Shown in pieces: positions 23,221 through 35,306 of a stretch of 64,000 bases of DNA (position 1 is the first letter of the stretch; every line of letters starts with the position of its first letter). The notes under the pieces were generated by a model, which made no database searches, was not told the DNA's origin, and saw nothing but the letters and a program-made list of their open reading frames with translations. The stretch comes from Bilabrum cf. latius (Eukaryota > Bigyra: Bicosoecida > Bigyra > Bicosoecida): assembly GCA_965178125.1 (NCBI GenBank), contig OZ237753.1, forward strand, positions 868,001 through 932,000, written 5' to 3'. Position numbers and translations under genes: made by a program.

Positions 23221-26200
23221 ATGCGGCTCCCCGACCACTTTGCTTGCTGTGTCTGCGAGAAGATGTCAGGCTCAGCCGTCGCCCCTCTCCTGATACACAT
23301 AAACAACAATCTTAAGCCAGATTTCGGTGCCTATAAGCGGACTATTGAGCAAATGGAGGCAGTCCTGAGATTGGCAATGCAAGCGGCTGCGACGTCAGCC
23401 CCAATTCCATCTCTGGCTCCAGAGCCCACGGCTGTCGATGTTCTTCCTGGAATTAGTAGCAATGAAAGAGATAATCCGGTTTCAGAACCGGCTGCGAGCA
23501 ATTTAACGGACGTGCCACCCGTAGCCACGCCTTTGCCACGGGGCCCTTCCAACGTTCCTGAACACAACGACGACGACAGCTCAGCCCTGTACGTAATGAT
23601 TGCCGCAGCGAGCCTCGTGGCTATAGCTGTGGCTATTATTTTTATGATGAGGACGTCTAGTGTACAGCCAGAGGTTTCCAGCGGGAAATTGAGAGCAGAT
23701 CGAATCGCTGCCGAGGCTACTGCGGTGAATGTCTCAGTTCGAACGTTTGTGGATGCAGCAAGAGATGTTCACGCTGAAGGTCTTCAAGAGATTAATCGCG
23801 GAATGCACCGCGCGGTTCGTCGGCTGCTCTTAGCGGCAGAATTAGGTGCCCCTAAGGTCGACGACGAGCTGCCAGCGGTCGACGCAATGTATAGGCTCAA
23901 GATGGCTGTGGCCGCTGCGCCGCCTGGTGCTGCCTGGGCCAAAGATGTGAGTGCATCTTCTCGTATCTTACTTGATGCGATGTCATCTTGTCGATCGGCA
24001 ATTTTGCAGATTCCAGCTGGCACTCAGTTGGCGGAGGGGTCGCATTTGAGCGAGGAGCAGCAAGCAAGGGAAGCCGACCGCATCTCGCGGTTTGCAGAGG
24101 GCTTCTTATTCGCCTGTCGGCTTGGAATGGTTGCATGGCCGAGCGATTAGCCCGTGCAGCTGCCACCCACGACTGCCGGACCAGGTGGAGCTGCGGCGAG
24201 CGCATCTAGCAGCCCGCGCGTCACGGCCGCCCATGTGCCGGACCCCTGGATGCCCGCGGTGTTCTCCGGTGTCCGATCCAGGACCAAGGGCAGCAAGAAA
24301 AATCTCTCTGCGGGCGACACGTGGTTCTTGCCTCCTGCGGGCGGCACACCGGCCGAGTGGACGCACGCTTGCAACCTCATGGCGGTGCTGTGCAGGGGCG
24401 CTTCGGAGATGGCACGCCTGCAGGGGGCGGAGCAGGGCGCGAGGAGGGCCCGAGAGGAAGTGGAGCAGGGCTGTGTGGCGGTGGAGGTAGCCATGCAGGA
24501 CGTGCAGCGGGCAGTCGAGCAGGGGCTCGGACTGGGAGCCGGTCCAGGGGAGGGGCAGGAGCCCATGCTGCTGGAGGCTGGGGAGCAGGAGGGGCAGGGG
24601 CAGGGAGGTGGGGGAGGGGAGGAGCCAGTGGTGGTGATGCATCTGGATGATGACGAGGAGGGCGACTGGGGCGATGGGGTGGTGGCCGGGGCGGCGGCAG
24701 AGGGCTTGACCAATGCTGCAGCCGACCCCGCTGGCGGCGAGTGGGACCCTGCCGGAGCCGATGCAAGGGGAAAGGGACAGGAAGACGAGTAGAGCGGCCC
24801 GGTGATCCAATGTCTCGATGAAGACCTGACGAGTGGAGCCAGTGGGGAAGCATCTGCTCCTATTCAGGGTCACGTGCTGCTGCACGAAGATGGAGAGGAC
24901 GAGGACGAGGACGCTCGGGGCGGAGGGGGCGGATGGCAAGGCACTGCTGCCGATGCTGGCAATGCCGATGTGCAGGTGCTGCCCGGAGACGGGAGCGCCC
25001 CTCCTCTGACCCGGCTCAACGCCGCTGTTGCCAACCTGAGGGAGGCACTGGACAGGCACGAGCAGGCCGCCACGGGGCTGCACAAGGCCATCATGGGCCA
25101 CAAGCGGCTGGCAGCCATGACGCCCGCGAGCTGTGCGGCGCTGGAGGGGGCCGAGGAGGAGCAGCGGGCGGGGCACGCATGCAGGGAGCGCACCGTGGGC
25201 ACTTTGAGGAGGGCCTACGTGCTGGTGGGGAGGGCAGAGGCGCCGGGGGCACGACCCCGTCAGGTGACCATGATTGAGGATGGGAGCCAGTACAGCGAAG
25301 GGTCTGCCGAGGGGAGCCGGAGCGGGAGTGTGGATGGAGATGGAGACGGTGGTAGAGGCAAGGGGACAGGAGTAGCCGGGGCTGCTCCTGGTGTCGGCAG
25401 CTAGCTCCGGCCTCAGCGCGAGTCCAGCTTCCGCTCGGACAGGGGCGGAGGCAAGCCACCGCTTCTGCCGCCCAAGCTCGGGCACCACCGCAGCGTCAGT
25501 TCCAGCAGCAGCGCAATCGTAGCGCGACACGTGTCCAACGGTAGCGGCAGTGCCCTGGTGGATCTGGGCCAGGGTGGTGGCGCGGGTCACCATGGAGCCT
25601 TCATCTCCGAGGCCATCGCGCTGCAGACCATGTACCAGGAGCTGGCTGCCAAGGCGAGGCACGCGGACAACAAGCGCCACAAGGAGATTCTATAGGTAGA
25701 GAGGGAGACGAAGGACCAGTGGAGGCACGAGCAGACCATGGCACAGCAGCGGGCGCAGAGCAGGAAGGTCACCGACGAGCTGCAGGCCATGCAGCGGCAG
25801 GGCGTCACCGCCAGGGTGCGGGCGCAGGCGGACAAGCTGGCCGAGATGGCCGCTCAGGAGGCGAGCGAGGACAGAGATGCTGCCATGCGGCTGATGCTGC
25901 TGTCCGCCGCGGCCGCGCTAGGGTGCGCGACTCTCCTGCTGCTCGCTCGGCTGAGTCTGTCGGAGCTGGTGCCCGACTGCGCGGCCTTTTTGGCCGGTGC
26001 ATCGGGGGGACGAAGCGGCTCTGGTGGGGCGGGCCTCGGCCTGGGCATGAGCATGGCCATGGACTGGGCCCTCCGGTCGATCGACATGGTGCGCGTGGTG
26101 GGGTATTCGCAGTGCTACCTCTGGTTCGCCGTGCAGGTGGTGCTATTCGCTCTGGGGGCCTACGTGGCGGGCATGTTCAGCAGGCCGCTGCAGACCGGGG

Positions 26201-26940
26201 TGCTCGCTGCGGGTGTGCTGTACGCTGGTAGGAGCACCCTTGCAGTTGTGGCTGGGCGGTGGCACTGGGCGTTGCTGCTGCCTGCGGTGCATGTGCTGCT
26301 GTACGGCGCATCGCGACTCACCGGTGTGTGGGTCATCACTGGCGAGGAGGAGAAGCAGCTGGTGAGCATGGCGGCGAAGGGATCGGCGGGTGGAAATGAA
26401 GACCATCACGATCACGACGATGAAGAGGAAGAGGAGGAACACGAGGACGAGGATGAAGTGGAGGAGGAAGAAGAAGGGGGAGGTGGGAAGGGGCATTCGG
26501 CCAATCCAGGAGCCAAGCGGGGTGGCGCGGCGAGCGCAGGTGTCGAGAGCGGCCGGGCATCGAGGGCGGGGCGGAGCTGGGGAGCACTCCTGGTCAGCAG
26601 GCCGTCCCTGGACGCTCCACCCGCGGATCGCAGGGGCCGACTGCTCGGTGGCGTGTCGAGGGCTGCGTGGCTGTGGCTGTTGTGGCCGCTACTCGCCGTG
26701 GTGATCGGCGCCGCGGTGGGTTCGCTGCTGGCGTGCAGCGGGTTGGAGGAGTTCTGGAGCGCGGTGGATGGGCTGCAGGGCGTGGTGCTGTCCTTCGTGG
26801 GAGGCATGGGAGCTGGCTCGAGTGGTGGCGGGGCCGGAGCCGGCGAGGCTGGGCCAGGCACGGATGCAGTGGACCACGACCGGCTGGGCATGGCGAGGCT
26901 CAAGCAGGCATTCGAGGAGCAGTACGGGGACCTAGACTGA
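23221..26940 (+). CDS. Large coiled-coil multi-pass membrane protein
   Basis: Single frame of 1,239 residues ending in TGA, with TAG codons at 24148, 24790, 25402 and 25693 read as Gln; the last sits in a coiled coil (H-K-E-I-L-Q-V-E-R-E-T-K). Features in order: a TM helix at about residues 122-145; helical segments; a Gly/Glu-rich linker; a second acidic/Gly-rich stretch; a coiled coil at about residues 800-885; then several TM helices (about 890-915, 960-1045) separated by an acidic Asp/Glu/His loop, and a final hydrophobic pair (about 1150-1200). The arrangement (coiled coil then clustered C-terminal TMs) recalls nuclear-envelope fusion proteins of the KAR5/GEX1/Brambleberry type, but only in architecture. 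The start could also be the ATG at 23263 or an upstream exon. Confidence 0.68.
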
Positions 26941-27116
26941 GAGGATGTGGTGAGCCTACCGCCGTGATGGGATCATCAAACGGGATGTTTCTCGGATTGA
27001 ATTGCTGTCTGTTTTCTCTTCTCCAATTATTCACTTCGAGAGAGGCTACGGCCGAGAGATCGCGACAAGAAAAACCACGACAAGGTTTTCACGGTCAATT
27101 GCATCACGGGGATGAA

Positions 27117-30100
27117 TTATTCGTGGCTACCCGTGGCGGCCTCGTTTGCCACTGCAGAGCGCAGCAAGCTCCTGAGGCGGCCCAGCACCCCCACGAGCGC
27201 CGGCATGTGTAGGGCAGCTTGCTGGTCGCTCTCGTCCTCCGCCTCTTCCTGATCCAGCTGCAGGGCGGCTTGGTCGTCGATCACCTGCGCGATCTGGGGC
27301 AGCATCGATGCGCATTCCTCCGCATTGACAGTGACAGCAACAGAGCCAGCTGGACCCCTCTTTCCCTTGCCCAAGCTGTCGTCGCTGTCATCTAACGAAC
27401 CGCCCCCGCCCGATGCACCGGCAGACACGAAGTTGCACAGAGCCTGGCACGCCAGCACAGATACCTCCCCGTATCTTCCCGAGGCATCCCAGTAGGCCGT
27501 GTCGGCGCACCTCCACAGCAGCATAGGTGCAGCCGACGGCATGGCGCACAGCATAGGGACGAACAGCTCGGGCCCAGGTGCATCCTCACCGCTTGCCGCC
27601 CTCTCCGCCATGGCATCCCCCAGCAGCCCCGTGCACGTCTGCCGCAGCACGGCCTGGTCAAGGATGGCCCCGCGCACAGCCACCCTGCCCCCGAGGTCCC
27701 CGCAGAGGTTCACCAGAAGACCCACACAGGCCCGCAGCACGGCCATGCCCGCGTGCGCTTGCGCCGACAGCACGTCGGAAGCAGCGGTCCGCAGGCCCGC
27801 TTGGTCGCCCTCCGCCTCCACAGCCTCGGCTGCCTCCTGCGCGGACTGCAGCAGCATGAGCCTCACCGCGAGGGCCTCCAGGACCGCGGTGACCAGCAGG
27901 TCCAGCATCCCAGAGGTGCGAAGGGCTTCCCTGGCCCGAGGCACGCGGGTCGAGTTGGCAAGGGCCTGGGCCGCGGCCATCTGTGCGCGCGGTGCCGAGT
28001 GCGCGAGCAGGAGGGCGCACAGGCGGGGAGCCGCCCCCACCGCGATGGAAGCCATGCTGTCCGCCGCGCGATCCATGCTCAGCTCGGAGTCAGGGTTCTG
28101 GACACCCCCAGACTGAGGCGGAGCCCCCTTGGCTGGCGCTGCGTGGAATGCGAGGTTGGTTAGGCACACCACGGCGTGCTCCACCAGCGAGGGGTGCGAG
28201 CCAAGGCGGGTGCAGGCAAGCAGCCTACCCAAGGCAGCGGCTCCCCGGTGGGCCAGCACCTGCCGCCCCGTGCCAACGTCGAGGCCCAGGTTTGCCAGCA
28301 GACGCAGGGCGATTGCTGCGGTCTCGGACCAGGGCGCTGCCTGGGCCTCCTGCTTGTCTCTCTCTCTCTCCCTGCCCCTGTTGCTGCCCTAGCTGGCCCC
28401 GCTTCTCGCCGACTCGCTGCTCGGGGGCCTCCCAGTGGACGCGGGGGAAAAGGGACGGGAGGACGCGCCCTCCCGTGCCCCCGCACCCGTGCCCGCCGCA
28501 GGAACTGCACCTGTGCCTGCGCCCGCACCGCCGCGGCTGCTGCTCCTTGAGTGCGACGACCGCTGTGCCCCGAAGGAGGAAGGCGGCCTCTGCGCCTCCG
28601 CTCCGCTCCCGCCGCTCTCCGGTGCCCCAGCCAGCAGTGCGGGGGAGGCGGCACCAGCCGAGGGCGTGCCGGGCACATCTGCGGGCGTGAGTCGCGTGAC
28701 CGACGCTCGCGGCCGGGCGGACAGTCCGCTCGGGGCTCGGATCCGAGGGGCTCGCGCGGAGCTCTGCGAGCTGCGGGGCCTGGAACCAAGCGGGTCACCA
28801 TGTCCTGGGTCACCATCCTAGGCCTCGATCGAGTCGGCAGCGTTCGCGACAACCGCCCAGAGGGCATCCACGGCGGTGGGCGCGCTGGGCAAGCCAGCAG
28901 CGGCGGCATCAGGGAGCAATTTCCCCTCGGTTGCCCGCCTGCCATCTGCTCGGTCCTCGCTGCTCGAGGCGCTCCCCGCTGCTGCCACTGCGGCCCTCAC
29001 TTTGCTGGACTTGGCCGCCGCCTCGCACAGGGAGAAGGCCGCTCTGGCCAGCACAGGCAGGCTGCGAGAGGGCGAGTCCCAGCCTCCCCCGGCGGGGATT
29101 CCAGCAGCAGAGGCAGGGCTGGGTGCTGGGCCAGTTGTCCGGCTGACAACAGAAGATCCCACGCCTGTGCTGGGCCCAGGCCTGGCCCCTTCTTCTTCTT
29201 CTGCTTCTTCCTCTTCTTCTTCTTCTTCTCCCCCGGCGCTGTCTACACCCCGCCCCCCGTGTCGTTGACCGCGCACTGGAGGACACATGTGCCCGACCAC
29301 CGATGCCAACAGCCCCGCTAGCCGAGGGGACCGGTCCATGCGCCGCACCACCACGGGGTCGTCCGCCACTTTGGCCAGGGCACGGACCGCATTTCCGCAC
29401 ACCTCCTTGTACCTCCGCAGCCCGGCAGCAGCACTGACGAGTGCGTCCACGACCCCGTGGGTCACGAACGCCGCCGCGGCGCCCCTGCACAGGGCTATGT
29501 TCCGCAGGCACCCCGTCACCTGCACCGCCAGCTGCCCCGCCCGGCGTGCTGACGGCAACCCGTCCAGACTCTCCCTGCTGCCGCTGCCGCCCCCGCTGTT
29601 CTCCAGACCCAGCGCGGCATTCCTCCGGAGCCTAAATGTGTCGATGGACGCCGCCAGTGCTGCGGCCAGGGCGGGCGCGGCTGCCTGCTGGTGAGCCTGC
29701 CTCGCGTTGGGACGGCTGTTCGTGGCGTTCTTGAGCGCGCCAGCCAGGTACACGGCACCCTCGGCGTCCACGCAGGCCCGGTCAAACCGGAACTGGATGG
29801 ACGGGAGCTGAGCGGCGGGTCCTGCGCACCAGACCAGAGCATCCGACACCGGGTCCGAGCCACCGTCTGATGCGGAGGAGTCGATGCTCGACCCTGCTTC
29901 TTTCGCACCCGCTTCCCCACTTCCACTGCTCCTGCCGCCTCCTGCTTCTCGGCCCGCTCGCTCTCCCGCTGCCCTTAGCGTGGCAACAATGCTGCCGGGC
30001 ACACCTGCCTTGCCGGCCTCGGCGTCCAGCGCAGACTCCTTGGACAGCAGGAACAGCACGCGGGCGGCGTGCTGCCCCGCCTGGCGCAGGGGCTCAGCGG

Positions 30101-31586
30101 CGGCCTCCTCGCCCGGCAGCTGCCCCAGCACCTGTGCCATAGGACCGCCATTGGCCTTGGCCAGCCCAGGACCCTCCTCTTCCTCCTACACTATGCCTCC
30201 CTCTGACCTGGCTGGGGCTGGGGCATGCATGTCTCGCAGCCGTAGCAGCTCTCGCCTGTCCACGGCGGAAGAGCGCACGAGACGCAGGACCAGCCTCGCG
30301 ATCTGGAAGCGGTCCGGTGGTGAGGCACTGTCTGCCGTTCGGAGCAGCTTCCTGGCGATGCGTCTGCGTTCTCGCCAGCCCACGCGCATGGCAGCACGGG
30401 CAGCTTCAGCCACAGTCTCGGCCACCCTCCCACCCCCACTCCCACCCGCCTGCCCACGACCTCCGGCCTAACCGGCACCTGCCCCACCATCGTGCCCCCC
30501 TACCCCATCGCCCCCCAGCCCCAGCCCCGCCTCCCTCGCCAGCTCCCTCAGCATCTACCCCTCGTCCTCGTCTTCGTCTGCCCCCGATCCATCTCCTGCC
30601 GCCCTACCGCTGTCCCCGACCCCGGCACCATACGAGCCCTCGCCATCAACCCCACCACTCCCCAGCGCGCCGTACATTGCCTCGATGGACCCTGCCAGGC
30701 CGTCGATCGAATTCCAGCACTCGACCAGCTCATTACCTGCCCCCTTCCCTGTAGCCCCGCCTCCCGGCCCGGGCACCCCATCCCCATCTCCATCTCCGTC
30801 TCCATCTCCGCTTCCAGCGCCGGCCCCTCTCGGCCCCTGCAGAAGTCGGGCCAGCGCGATACTGGCCGCGCCTGCCCGCTGCACGAGCTCCGCAGACCGC
30901 TGCAAGAGAAGCTGTTCTAGTGGGGTGCGGTGGGGCGAGGGGATCGATTCCTTCGATTGCTGCGCGGCGCTGGCCGCTGTACCTGTCGTCGGAGATGCTG
31001 CCGCGGCGGTTTCAGCGCCTTCGTTCGCTTCCCCGAGCACCAGAACTTCGGCGCCATCCTCTACTCTGGTAGGTTCAGGCAGATCTACAGCAGACGCTTT
31101 GAAACCGCCGTCGGCTCCGGCGTGCAGCGCCGGGGTGGCAAGTCGAGCTGCGATAGGGGCTGCGCTGGACGCTCTCGCCTGCGCCGTTCCTGGCCGTGAT
31201 GCTCCGGCGGAAGCCCTTGGGTCGCCTACTGCAGACCACGGACGAGACTAGCTGGTAGGGCGCTCAAGATGTGTCTGCCTATCGAATCGTTCGCGTGATC
31301 GGCGTCTCCGCTCCGCAGTGCCCGATACGAGGTGCCGAGAATCATGTTGCAGCGAGCCATGAGGTGTCTGAGGCCGCAGCAAACCAGATGGTGCACCCGC
31401 AAACATTTCAATTGACTGATCCTACTGCTCTTGTGAGCTCTGCGAGCCTCTGCTGCTGGCCGATCGAGCTCGTTCTGGCTGAATGGGAGGCGGAAGCTGC
31501 GTTGGACGGTGCCCAATGGCCGGAGCATCCCGAGCTTCCGTCCGAGCTTGCGCAATTAATGCAGCGATTGATCCTTGTCGTTCCAT
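27117..31586 (-). CDS. Armadillo-repeat protein, possible ARMC2-like
   Basis: One uninterrupted frame from ATG 31586 to TAA at 27117-27119, 1,489 residues, with TAG at 31422, 31248, 30555, 30468, 30186, 28818 and 28389 read as Gln. The C-terminal two thirds are helical ARM-type repeats (for example V-C-G-N-A-V-R-A-L-A-K-V-A-D-D, A-V-V-C-L-T-N-L-A-F-H). They are broken by Gly/Ser/Glu low-complexity inserts, including a run of about 15 Glu/Ala near 29200. The N terminus (I-A-A-L-I-A-Q-A-R-T-E-A-R) and the R-F-Q-I-A-R-L-V-L-R-L-V-R-S segment before the repeats resemble ARMC2, an axonemal assembly factor. I would accept another ARM family. It shares a 117-bp divergent promoter with the methyltransferase gene and is convergent with the gene before it. 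Confidence 0.72.
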
Positions 31587-31703
31587 TGACACTAGGGGCT
31601 GTTTGGTTGTTGATATAGTCGCCAAACCCAACGGCCGCGAGCATTTCATTGTACCGTGTGGTTGCTGTATTTTATACTCAGCAGCAGTTGCACCTGCACT
31701 AAT
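31587..31703. promoter_or_regulatory. Divergent (bidirectional) promoter region
   Basis: Only 117 bases lie between the ATG of the ARM-repeat gene (31586, minus) and the ATG of the methyltransferase (31704, plus). Both promoters and 5' UTRs must lie here or overlap the genes. No specific motif identified. Confidence 0.6.
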
Positions 31704-32510
31704 ATGATCGCTAGACGAGTTTGCGCGAGTTTCAGGGTTTTTTTGCGACGCTCTTATGCTTTGAGATTGTGTCATAATGATGTGAATGCGTTTGGAAGCC
31801 CACTTCCAGGCGCCTTGAAACAAGACGGGGACGGCCAAGATTGGGAGGGAGCCTGGGTAAAGAATGTCACCCCCTGGGACACAGCGACGCCAGCCCCGGC
31901 TATTGCATTTATGTGCCAGAGACACTCAAATATATTGGCCGGAGCGCAAAGAGTTCTTGTTCCAGGATGTGGATCTGGTCATGATGCGAGAGAGATCGCC
32001 CGACGCCTCCAGCTCCAAGAGAATCTGAGTGCAGCGACTGTCACCGGCTTAGATTTGTCTTCTACTGCCTCCAAGACTGCCGATTCACTGCATAGAGGCG
32101 ATCCTGACGGCGCAGCGCTGCTCGAAGCCGGCGCACTTCGCTTCGAGTCTGGCGATTTCTTCACTCACAGCCAAAGCATGAGCCCCAAGAGTGGGTATGA
32201 CCTTGTGTGGGACTACACCTTCTACTGCGCCCTCCCGCCATCAATGCGCCCCGACTGGGCAAAGGCCATGGGCGGCCTGGTCAGGCGCGGCGGGGGGCGG
32301 CTTGCGACTCTGCTCTTCCCAGTGGACGAGCACGAGGGCGGGCCCCCCTTCGCCGTGGACGTGGGGCAGGCCAGGCGGGAGCTGGAGGAGTTCGGCGGGT
32401 TCGAGTGCGTGGATCTGGTGCAGGTGCCAGACGAGCACAGCCTCAAACCAAGGCGAGGGCGGGAGTGGCTCGGGATCTGGAAGCTGGGCGACGATGCTGG
32501 GTCTGATTGA
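31704..32510 (+). CDS. TPMT/HOL-type thiol or halide methyltransferase
   Basis: 268 residues, TGA stop. SAM-dependent methyltransferase of the thiopurine S-methyltransferase superfamily, which also holds the plant thiocyanate/halide methyltransferases. Visible motifs: substrate-side W-V-K-N-V-T-P-W-D near the N terminus; SAM motif I V-L-V-P-G-C-G-S-G-H-D; G-L-D-L-S; Y-D-L-V-W-D-Y-T-F-Y-C-A-L-P-P; then L-A-T-L-L-F-P-V-D and G-P-P-F-A-V, all typical. The first 25 residues (M-I-A-R-R-V, R-V-F-L-R-R) form an Arg-rich amphipathic stretch that could be a mitochondrial transit peptide. No in-frame TAG. The substrate (thiol, halide or thiocyanate) cannot be fixed from sequence. Just downstream the last ~35 bases of the coding region are partly duplicated. 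Confidence 0.9.
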   Translation: MIARRVCASFRVFLRRSYALRLCHNDVNAFGSPLPGALKQDGDGQDWEGAWVKNVTPWDTATPAPAIAFMCQRHSNILAGAQRVLVPGCGSGHDAREIARRLQLQENLSAATVTGLDLSSTASKTADSLHRGDPDGAALLEAGALRFESGDFFTHSQSMSPKSGYDLVWDYTFYCALPPSMRPDWAKAMGGLVRRGGGRLATLLFPVDEHEGGPPFAVDVGQARRELEEFGGFECVDLVQVPDEHSLKPRRGREWLGIWKLGDDAGSD

Positions 32511-32553
32511 TTTGGGGAGTGGCTCGGGATTCGTGGGCGACGATTCCTGCCCG

Positions 32554-32634
32554 GGGGCTGAGTGAGCGACTGGTCTTAATGGGGCTGAGTGAGCGACTGG
32601 TCTTAATGGGGCTGAGTGAGTGACTGGTCTTAAT
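32554..32634 (+). repeat. 27-bp tandem repeat, three copies
   Basis: Three copies of a 27-base unit starting ggggctgagtgagcgactgg, the third with one difference (gtgagtgac). It lies in the short 3' space between the convergent methyltransferase and prolyl oligopeptidase genes, after an imperfect copy of the methyltransferase 3' end. Noncoding. Confidence 0.95.
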
Positions 32635-32777
32635 GGGGCTGAATCTGGGTCGAACCTACATTCAATTCTTGGTTGTGCTCGCAGACCCAGCATCACTCAC
32701 GGACGGCCGGCTGGCCTATGACTGGGGGGAACATGCACAAGCCTCGATCTTGAGGCGAGGTGAGCACCAGCATCGGG

Positions 32778-35306
32778 TCATTCGGCCCAGGCGCCGCCCG
32801 TGTAGGTGGCAATGAAGGCGTACATCTCCGCGGCCTCCTGGATGACCATGCTCGTGGGCTTGCCCGACCCGTGCCCCGCATCGATCTCGATCCTGCCGAT
32901 GAGCGGGTTGGTCTGCTTGCCCAGCTTGCAGGCTGTGTGCTGCAGCTCGGCCAGCATCTTGAGGCTGTGGCAGGGGACCACACGGTCGTCATGGTCCGCA
33001 GTCATGATGAGCGTGGGGGGCAGCTGCCTGCCCTCGTCCTCCGTGGGCTTCACGTTGTGCAGTGGAAAGTACCGCAGCATGTACTCGAGGTCTTCTTCCT
33101 TGTCCGGGTCACCGAAATCGGAGCACCACGCGCTGCCGATGGTGTGCTTGTGGAAGGTCACCATGGTGACCGGCACCTGAGACACCACGCAGCCGAAGAG
33201 CTGGGGCTGCTGCAGCATGGTGGCCAGGGTCAGCAGCCCCCCGTTGCTGCCGCCCAGCGAAGCGATCTGCTCGTGGGTGGAGATGCCCCTCCGGACGAGG
33301 TCCCTGTTGACCAGGAAAAAGTCGTCGTAGGACCTCTGCTTGTTCCTCAAGGAGCCCGCCTTGTGCCACTCCACGCCGAACTCGCCCCCTCCCCGGATGT
33401 TGGCCACCACGAAGACACCCCCCACCTTCTGCAAGAAGGCCAGCCGGAAGGGGCTGAAGTAAGGGTTGATGCTGATGTTGAATCCGCCGTACCCGTACAG
33501 AATCGTGGGCGCAGGCTTGCCACTCTCCGCCACCTTCTTGGACCTAGTCACAAAGTAGGGCACCTTGACCCCATCCTCCGCCTCGGCCCACAGCTGCTCG
33601 CTCACAAAGTCGTCCGCGTCGAACCCCGGCACCTCGGCGTCGTACACTCGCTGCAGCAGACAGCTCAAGTCCCCGCTCGCGCCGATCTCGCTCTTGACCC
33701 CGTCCGCTGGCCGGATCGACTGCTCACCCCCTGGCTCGCCCCCCGCCACGGTCAGCTGGGAGAGATCCATGCGCCGGATGGCAGCGGGAGTCACAAAGCT
33801 GGTCAGCTGGAAGAAGATCTCGACGTCCTCCGGCTCCGAGGTGCTGAAGGAGTAGACCGACACGGCGTCGGGCAGGGGGACCTCGAACCGCGCCGCCGCC
33901 GGGTGCTCCAGCGACTGCACGTAGCACTTGTGCTTGCAGTCCTCCGCGTACTTGAGCAGCAGCCAGCCCCGGGGCCCGCCACCCAGGCTCGCGCTCTCCA
34001 GCACGACAGGGCCCTCTGCCTGGGGAACAACCTCCTCTGCGGCTGCCACTGCCTTGTCCAGCTGCTCCCTAGTGGGCTCCGTGGGCGCCCCGCCCTTCCA
34101 CGCGGGAGGCAGGGTGATCCGGACGATCTTGTTCCTCGGCGCGTCCTTGTTGCAGTAGAATAGGTGCGACCCGCTGCCCTTTGGGTAGGTGCCGAGGTAC
34201 TGGTAGAGCGCATCAAAGTTGTCCACTGCCTTGACCAGCCCGAGCAGGGGCGGCTCCGTGCCCGCCTCTTTGGCCGCGCGCACCTCTTCGAGCCACGCGG
34301 GGAACTGTTCCTTCAGGTCGGCGTAGAAGAGCCTGTTGACTGGGTCGCATCCGTCGTCCATCGACACGAGCAGGGTGTCGCTCTCGTCCGAAACGGTGGC
34401 CGAGAAGCGCCAGAGCGGGTGCTCAGGCGTGCGGAACACCACCACGTCTTCGGACTGAGGCGTGTGCAGCCGATGGAAGCACAAGAACTGATTCTCGTTG
34501 GCGTCAGTCTCCGTGCCCTGCTCCAGCACCTCCTCCGCCTCAGCTGCTGCATCATCATCGCCCTCTCCGCCGGCCGCGCCCTCTCCCGCTCCTCCAGCGG
34601 CGGCTCCCGATCCATCTGCATCCTCCCCACCGCTGAGCACCTCTGCTCCAGAGCCCTTGAGCCTTTCCTCCGCACCCTTGATCTTATCCGACGCGGGGTA
34701 CCTTGAGTAGAAGAACCCGCTCCCATCCTTGAGCCACTCGATCTGAGAGAACTTTGCGTGCTCGATCACGTCTTCGGGCAGGTCCTCGCCGTCCGCCGAG
34801 CGCACTTTGATCGTGGTCCAGTCGCTGCCGGCGTGCGAGAGGGCGTACGCGAAAAACTTGCCATCGCGATCCCAAGCAGTGGCTCGAATCGCCGTGGTTC
34901 CCTTCGGATACTCCTTATTCAAATCCATGAATACTTCAGGCTCTGCCATTGATTCAGGGGTGGCTTCTGTGCACCGGTAATGGATGTACTAGTTCAACAG
35001 CCCGGGATTCCGGTAGAAGTAATAGTGGTCTCCATGCTTCGCTGGCGATCCTTGCTTCGCGTAGCTATATTGGCTTTTCATCTGTTCAGCAAATTTGCCC
35101 GCGAGCTCCGCTCCACCCGTTCGTTCTAGATGCTCCTTGTACACCTTATCCTATGCCAACACGTACTCCTTCGTCTATTTCGACGCTGGCTGTTCCAGCC
35201 ACGCATACGGATTCTGTACGCGAATATCACCGGCGACATGGTCATTTTTCCGGCTGTCTTCATCTCTGCTTGCAGGTGGATACTCAATTTTAGTCACAGC
35301 CTTCAT
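32778..35306 (-). CDS. PREP: Prolyl oligopeptidase (prolyl endopeptidase, S9A)
   Basis: Single exon, 842 residues (human 710), TGA stop at 32778-32780. Cytosolic serine peptidase that cleaves after Pro in short peptides: beta-propeller followed by an alpha/beta hydrolase domain. The N terminus has the P-Y-A-W-L-E motif. The catalytic region has G-G-S-N-G-G (Ser about 686), T-A-D-H-D-D-R-V-V-P (Asp about 773) and A-G-H-G-S-G-K-P (His 812), plus L-Y-G-Y-G-G-F-N-I-S and A-N-I-R-G-G-G-E. In-frame TAGs at 35175, 35151 and 34989 fall where human PREP has Gln (S-E-Q-T-K, E-A-Q-N-K, L-Q-N-Q-R). An Ala/Gly/Glu/Asp-rich insertion of roughly 90 residues interrupts the propeller. I start at 35306, where homology begins; an in-frame ATG at 35366 would add 20 residues. 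Confidence 0.96.

Noticed and set aside
32760-34163. 467-codon plus-strand ORF
   Set aside because: Antisense to prolyl oligopeptidase, which has a complete family alignment on the other strand.
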